A DNA stretch of 64,000 nucleotides from Ruminococcaceae bacterium UBA5413 (lineage in GTDB: Bacteria > Bacillota > Clostridia > Oscillospirales > Acutalibacteraceae). The position numbers and the translations under genes are program-made. The notes below the pieces were generated by a model. It was not told where the DNA came from, ran no database searches, and saw only the letters and a program-made list of their open reading frames with translations. This document shows positions 60,325 to 64,000 of the stretch, piece by piece (the first letter of the stretch is position 1; every line of letters starts with the position of its first letter). The stretch is taken from assembly GCA_002409585.1 (NCBI GenBank), contig DHNP01000045.1:104815-168814 (forward strand), given 5' to 3'.

Positions 60325-61047
60325 ATGCCAAGGCCATTAAATTCCGAGTCACAGAAACCGCTTTACCAGCAATTAATTGAAGAAGTAAAAAGGAAGATAA
60401 AAAGCGGCGAATTTACGCAGGGTGACAAAATACCGAGTGAACCTGAGTTTATGAAAACATACGAGGTTAGCCGTATAACGGTACGCAAGGCCATAGAAGA
60501 GTTAGTAACTGAAGGCTACCTTACAAAAAAGCAAGGCAAAGGTACTTTTGTCAACAAACCTAAGATCAAGCGTAAAATAGAAAATATTATGAGCTTTAGG
60601 AATGCCTGCCTCGCGTGTAATATGGAGCCGGGGTACAAGCTGATAGAACGTAAGCTTATTAAACCAAGTTCTGACGAAATAGACTTTTTAAATCACGGCA
60701 GTAATGAAAAAATTATTTATACAAAGAGGATCCTGACTGCTGACGGCGATCCTATCATGCTCGAAAACAACTACTTTCCCCTGAATGGTTTTGAATTCAT
60801 GTTAAATGAAAATCTTGAAGGCTCGCTTTATACATTGTTGAAAAACAAAGGTATAAACCCTATACATTCTGAGTCATGCACCCTCGAGCTTGTGAGCGCG
60901 ACGGCATTTACCGCTAAGCTGCTGAATGTGCCTGCCGGCGAACCTTTATTTTATATGATTGCCCATATTAAAGATTCAAAAAACAACCCGATTCATATAG
61001 GCAGGCAGTATATAGTTGGGAGCAGGTATTTATTTAATATTCCGTGA
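60325..61047 (+). CDS. GntR-family regulator with UTRA domain (HutC/FrlR-like)
   Basis: 240 residues. The N-terminal winged helix (PLYQQLIEEVKRKIKSGEF, SRITVRKAIEELVTEGYL, KQGKGTFV) and the C-terminal UTRA ligand-binding domain (ESCTLELVSATAFTAKLLNV, FYMIAHIKD, HIGRQYIVGSRYLF) are complete. HutC-group repressors release DNA on binding a sugar phosphate or amino compound. It is the only regulator in the accessory region and lies divergent to it, so it is the best candidate for the repeated operators. Confidence 0.93.
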   Translation: MPRPLNSESQKPLYQQLIEEVKRKIKSGEFTQGDKIPSEPEFMKTYEVSRITVRKAIEELVTEGYLTKKQGKGTFVNKPKIKRKIENIMSFRNACLACNMEPGYKLIERKLIKPSSDEIDFLNHGSNEKIIYTKRILTADGDPIMLENNYFPLNGFEFMLNENLEGSLYTLLKNKGINPIHSESCTLELVSATAFTAKLLNVPAGEPLFYMIAHIKDSKNNPIHIGRQYIVGSRYLFNIP

Positions 61048-61122
61048 CTACGGGTCCCGTCATTTTTCTTTTCCCATAGCCGAAGCACACTTTGCATTGA
61101 CAAGCACGTTTTAAAAAGCGCC

Positions 61123-62121
61123 TTATGCTATATAAATTATAGGCATGCCAAGCTTCTCACTTATCTGCACGCGCAAAAAGCTTTCCGCTTCCGCGCGTGC
61201 TTCACTGCGGTAACAGTATTTGCCGCGCCCCCGCCCGCGCATAATAGACCTGTCAAAAATTTGCACGGCTCCGGGAAACGCGCTTGTATTGATTGCGTCC
61301 TGTACAAAACTGTAAGTCATAAGAATTATCTCAATAAAGCCTTTTTGTTTAACTTCAGGTGCAAGTTCGTCTGAAAGTTCATCTATAAGCCCGCCGTACA
61401 TACGTTTCCAGCCGCTGAGCAGAATAACCGGCGCAATGAGTATGCCCACACGGTACCCCGCATGCGCCATTTCGTTAAGCGCTTTAATCCGCTGGCGCAG
61501 CTGTGAAGTGCCAAGTTCTACCTTACTGACTATCTCCGCAGGGTTGACGCTCATACGGAAGATCACTTTTCCGCGGTGGTTAAGGCTGAGCAGCGGCTGC
61601 ACCATATCAAATTTAGTCGGGAACGTCAGGTTTCCGCGGCCTTTTTTACCAAAGCGTTCTATTGTCCAGCCAAGGTTTCCCGTCACCGAATTTTCCAATA
61701 CCAAATCGCTGTTGCTTCCGATTTCAAAAGTCTGCGGCTTTGCTGTGCGCGCGTCAAACCTCAGGAGCCTTTCAAGCATCTCCTCACGGTTTACAAACAG
61801 GCGCATGTAAGAGCACTTGTTGTAGCTGCACATAAGGTAACAGTACATGCACATGGCCCTGCAGCCGGACGACGTGTACGGGACGAGCCAGTCCGAAACC
61901 TTATGGTTCTCCGCGTACCTATGCGTTTTCCTTATGCCAAGGACCAAGTGCCGTTTAAGTTTTGGAAAGTCGGCATCTTCCGCAGCGCTGAGCATTGGTA
62001 TGCGGTTGTGGGATTCAATCTCAATCCATGGCAATGACTTGTACTTTTCCCTCAGCCGTTTCCCAAGTTCGTATTCCATTGCTTTAGGTTCATAATAAAC
62101 AGCGTCAAATTTAGGTTGCAT
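61123..62121 (-). CDS. Spore photoproduct lyase-family radical SAM protein
   Basis: 332 residues. The radical SAM cluster motif is C87-RAM-C91-MY-C94, followed by YLMCSYNKCSYMRLFVN and FRMSVNPAEIVSKVELGT, as in SPL proteins. The Cys that donates hydrogen in Bacillus SplB (Cys141) lies 43 residues after the last cluster Cys; here that place is Asn137 in EIGSNSDL. The gene is single. It may repair DNA by a different final step or have another substrate. Confidence 0.85.
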   Translation of the reverse strand: MQPKFDAVYYEPKAMEYELGKRLREKYKSLPWIEIESHNRIPMLSAAEDADFPKLKRHLVLGIRKTHRYAENHKVSDWLVPYTSSGCRAMCMYCYLMCSYNKCSYMRLFVNREEMLERLLRFDARTAKPQTFEIGSNSDLVLENSVTGNLGWTIERFGKKGRGNLTFPTKFDMVQPLLSLNHRGKVIFRMSVNPAEIVSKVELGTSQLRQRIKALNEMAHAGYRVGILIAPVILLSGWKRMYGGLIDELSDELAPEVKQKGFIEIILMTYSFVQDAINTSAFPGAVQIFDRSIMRGRGRGKYCYRSEARAEAESFLRVQISEKLGMPIIYIA

Positions 62122-62250
62122 TTATAAGTCCCTCCATACGCTTTTAGCTTGCATAAAAACACGGGATAATATTTCAAGTTACAGCGCTTTTTACCGTATA
62201 TTTTAAGTGTGCAGGCAGACAATACTAAAAAATTAAGGAGCGACTTAAAA

Positions 62251-62589
62251 ATGGGAATAGTTTGTAACTGTACCGACAAATATCAGTCATGTATTGACGA
62301 ATGCAACAGGTGCGCGCAGGCTTGCCATGAGTGCATTAAATTATGCCTTAACGAACCGGACGTGGCCGCGCGTAAGGACCATATCGCACAGATGATGGAC
62401 TGTTCCGGCATCTGCAAAGAAGCCGCCTGCCTGATGTCGTCAGACTCAAAACATTCAAAGGAGTTCTGCGGGCTGTGCGCTGCCGTTTGCGATGAATGTG
62501 CCGCCGGCTGCTCGCAGTTTAAGGACGGCCACTGCCAGAAATGCGCCGCGGAATGTAAAAAATGCGCGGATGCGTGCAAGTCAATGTAA
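62251..62589 (+). CDS. DUF326 Cys-rich four-helix-bundle protein
   Basis: 112 residues with 21 Cys, mostly as CxxC or CxxxC along helices (CIDECNRCAQACHECIKLC, CGLCAAVCDECAAGC). The family includes four-helix-bundle copper-storage proteins (Csp), where the Cys lie inside the bundle and bind Cu(I). No signal peptide, so cytosolic. TAAGGAG site before ATG 62251. A perfect 15-bp terminator stem follows. Confidence 0.88.
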   Translation: MGIVCNCTDKYQSCIDECNRCAQACHECIKLCLNEPDVAARKDHIAQMMDCSGICKEAACLMSSDSKHSKEFCGLCAAVCDECAAGCSQFKDGHCQKCAAECKKCADACKSM

Positions 62590-62627
62590 TTCCTTTTAAT
62601 ATGAAAATCTGACACCGCCATACGCGC

Positions 62628-62671
62628 AACACGCCCCGGCTGCTTTTACGCATCAACAGCCGGGGCGTGTT
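62628..62671 (+). terminator. Terminator hairpin after the DUF326 gene
   Basis: A perfect 15-bp stem, AACACGCCCCGGCTG with CAGCCGGGGCGTGTT, and a 14-base loop. The T run is poor. Confidence 0.7.
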
Positions 62672-62731
62672 CCGTCATAATTTATTATGTTTGCCTATCT
62701 TCTTTATTAAACATTATAATAATCCGATTAG

Positions 62732-62794
62732 CAATTATAATTGTACCGTATTGTATATTATGCAGTAATCATTGCTGTAAATTATGTGCATAAT
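62732..62794. promoter_or_regulatory. Palindrome-rich leader of fbp
   Basis: The AT-rich gap before fbp has CAATTATAATTG (62732-62743) and ATTATGTGCATAAT (62781-62794), both perfect dyads. They may be operator sites. No clear promoter pair can be assigned. Confidence 0.4.
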
Positions 62795-62853
62795 TGTAAA
62801 ATAATAAAGCACACGCAGTCACTATATGAGAAACACCAAAGGAGGATATTTCC

Positions 62854-64000
62854 ATGGCAGACGGGCATTATCTGAAGCTGCTTGCAAAACAGTACCCAAA
62901 CCCGCAGGCAGCCGCTTCGGAAATAATAAACCTGAAAGCAATAATGAGCCTTCCTAAAGGTACGGAGTATTTTTTCAGCGATTTGCACGGCGAACAGGCC
63001 GCTTTTCTTTTCCAGCTGAAAAGCGCCTCCGGCATAGTACGTAAAAAGATAGACGAGCTTTTCGAGCAGTCCATCTCGGAGGACGAACGCTCCGAACTCG
63101 CCAAACTTATTTATTACCCTGAGCCGGAACTCGCAAAGGCTAAACAAGAGCAAAAAAGCTACGGCGACTGGTGCCGCATTATGATATACAGGCTTGTTGA
63201 AGTATGCAAAGAGGCCGCCTCCAAATACACGCGCTCAAAAGTCCGCAAGAAGCTTCCTAAAAACTTCGCGTACATAATAGACGAGCTTCTGCACGCAGAC
63301 GGCGGAAAAAACAAACCCCATTACCACAGTGAAATAATTCACTCCATAGTCCAGACAGGCATGGCTACCGAGTTCATAAAAGCTGTCTGCACGCTTATAC
63401 AGCAGCTGCTCATAGACCGGCTGCATATTATAGGCGACATCTATGACAGGGGGCCGCGCGCCGACCTCATCATGGATGCCCTGATGGGCTTCCATGACGT
63501 TGACATACAGTGGGGAAACCACGACATTTCATGGATGGGCGCAGCCGCCGGAAACCTCGTCTGCATTGCAAACGTTCTGAGGCTCGGCATAAGCTACAAC
63601 ACGTTCGACCTGCTTGAAGACGGCTACGGCATAAACCTGCGGCCGCTTTCGGTTTTTGCCGGTAAAGCTTACGGCGGTGACAGCTGCAGGATTTTCACTC
63701 CGCATATTTTAGATAAAAACAAATACGACCCCATAGACATACAGTTAGCGTCAAAAATGCATAAAGCCATAGCCGTAATCCAGTTTAAACTTGAGGGGCA
63801 GATTATCAAAAAACACCCCGAGTATAAAATGGACGGCAGAAACCTGCTCGAAAAAGTTGATTTTTCGAAAGGCACGGTTTCCGTAAACGGTACGGACTAC
63901 CTCATGCGTGATACAAACTTCCCAACAATAGACCCGAAAGACCCTCTCAGGCTTACGCGCGATGAAGCCGAAATGATGATGTCAACGCCGGAAAAGAAAT
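62854..64000 (+). CDS. fbp: Fructose-1,6-bisphosphatase class III, 3' end outside window
   Basis: 382 residues are visible of about 650. Calcineurin-type metal motifs are FFSDLHGE, GDIYDRGP and GNHDISW. The class III enzyme (Bacillus Fbp) is Mn2+-dependent and specific to Firmicutes and relatives; it allows gluconeogenesis. An almost ideal AAAGGAGG precedes ATG 62854. The frame remains open at the window end. Confidence 0.96.
   Translation, partial: MADGHYLKLLAKQYPNPQAAASEIINLKAIMSLPKGTEYFFSDLHGEQAAFLFQLKSASGIVRKKIDELFEQSISEDERSELAKLIYYPEPELAKAKQEQKSYGDWCRIMIYRLVEVCKEAASKYTRSKVRKKLPKNFAYIIDELLHADGGKNKPHYHSEIIHSIVQTGMATEFIKAVCTLIQQLLIDRLHIIGDIYDRGPRADLIMDALMGFHDVDIQWGNHDISWMGAAAGNLVCIANVLRLGISYNTFDLLEDGYGINLRPLSVFAGKAYGGDSCRIFTPHILDKNKYDPIDIQLASKMHKAIAVIQFKLEGQIIKKHPEYKMDGRNLLEKVDFSKGTVSVNGTDYLMRDTNFPTIDPKDPLRLTRDEAEMMMSTPEKK

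Noticed and set aside
1..64000. tRNA, rRNA, CRISPR arrays, insertion sequences, prophage or attachment sites
   Set aside because: No tRNA-like cloverleaf end pairs, regular direct-repeat arrays, transposase or integrase genes were recognised in any gap.

Overview
The window reads as a chromosomal segment of an anaerobic, spore-forming Clostridia bacterium (Bacillota), probably of the Oscillospiraceae/Ruminococcaceae kind. The evidence is sporulation genes (spoIIAA-spoIIAB-sigF, yabP, yabQ, a spoVB-like flippase, a spore-photoproduct-lyase-like protein), the Bacillus-type order yabM-mazG-hup-yabO-yabP-yabQ-divIC-yabR, a bifunctional Rel, RecD2, HemZ, class III fructose bisphosphatase, formate-THF ligase and a membrane pyrophosphatase. 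I count 60 protein genes, the first and last cut by the window edges. I see no tRNA, rRNA, CRISPR array, insertion sequence or prophage.

Layout. 1-4.4 kb: a PRD-type regulator of the LevR kind, then ptsH-ptsI-rpoN behind a sigma-54 promoter. 4.6-12.7 kb: HAD phosphatase, UPF0178 protein, FAD dehydrogenase, rodA, fhs, and an overlapping tsaE-tsaB-rpiB-upp run. 12.7-18.6 kb (minus): a BlaI/BlaR1-type pair whose membrane protease carries a very large unknown domain, an rRNA methyltransferase and hpf. 18.7-33.9 kb (minus): a lone fumarase alpha subunit with an amidohydrolase, the yab/divIC cluster, hup, mazG, a nucleoside kinase, hemZ, a metallo-beta-lactamase-fold hydrolase, rel and recJ. 34.2-41.1 kb (plus): an XRE regulator, a DUF4364 protein, recD2, comF, an MreB homologue and the spoIIA operon. 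41.1-47.6 kb: metA with an unusual leader, hppA, and a P-type ATPase behind what looks like a yybP-ykoY (manganese) riboswitch.

47.6-61.0 kb is the main accessory region. Twelve minus-strand genes in three transcription units, with a divergent GntR/UTRA regulator, encode two FrlD-like PfkB kinases, a FrlB-like SIS protein, two FrlC-like epimerases, two unusual amidohydrolases, a YfcC-type transporter, an FGGY kinase, a BtpA/SgcQ protein, a HAD phosphatase and YjbQ. Each unit has a recognisable promoter with palindromic operator-like sites at it. I infer a catabolic route for a glycated amine (Amadori-like compound) or a related sugar conjugate, with extra steps not present in the classical frl operon.

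61.1-64 kb: a spore-photoproduct-lyase-like radical SAM protein with Asn where the family's hydrogen-donor Cys is expected, a Cys-rich DUF326 protein and the start of fbp.
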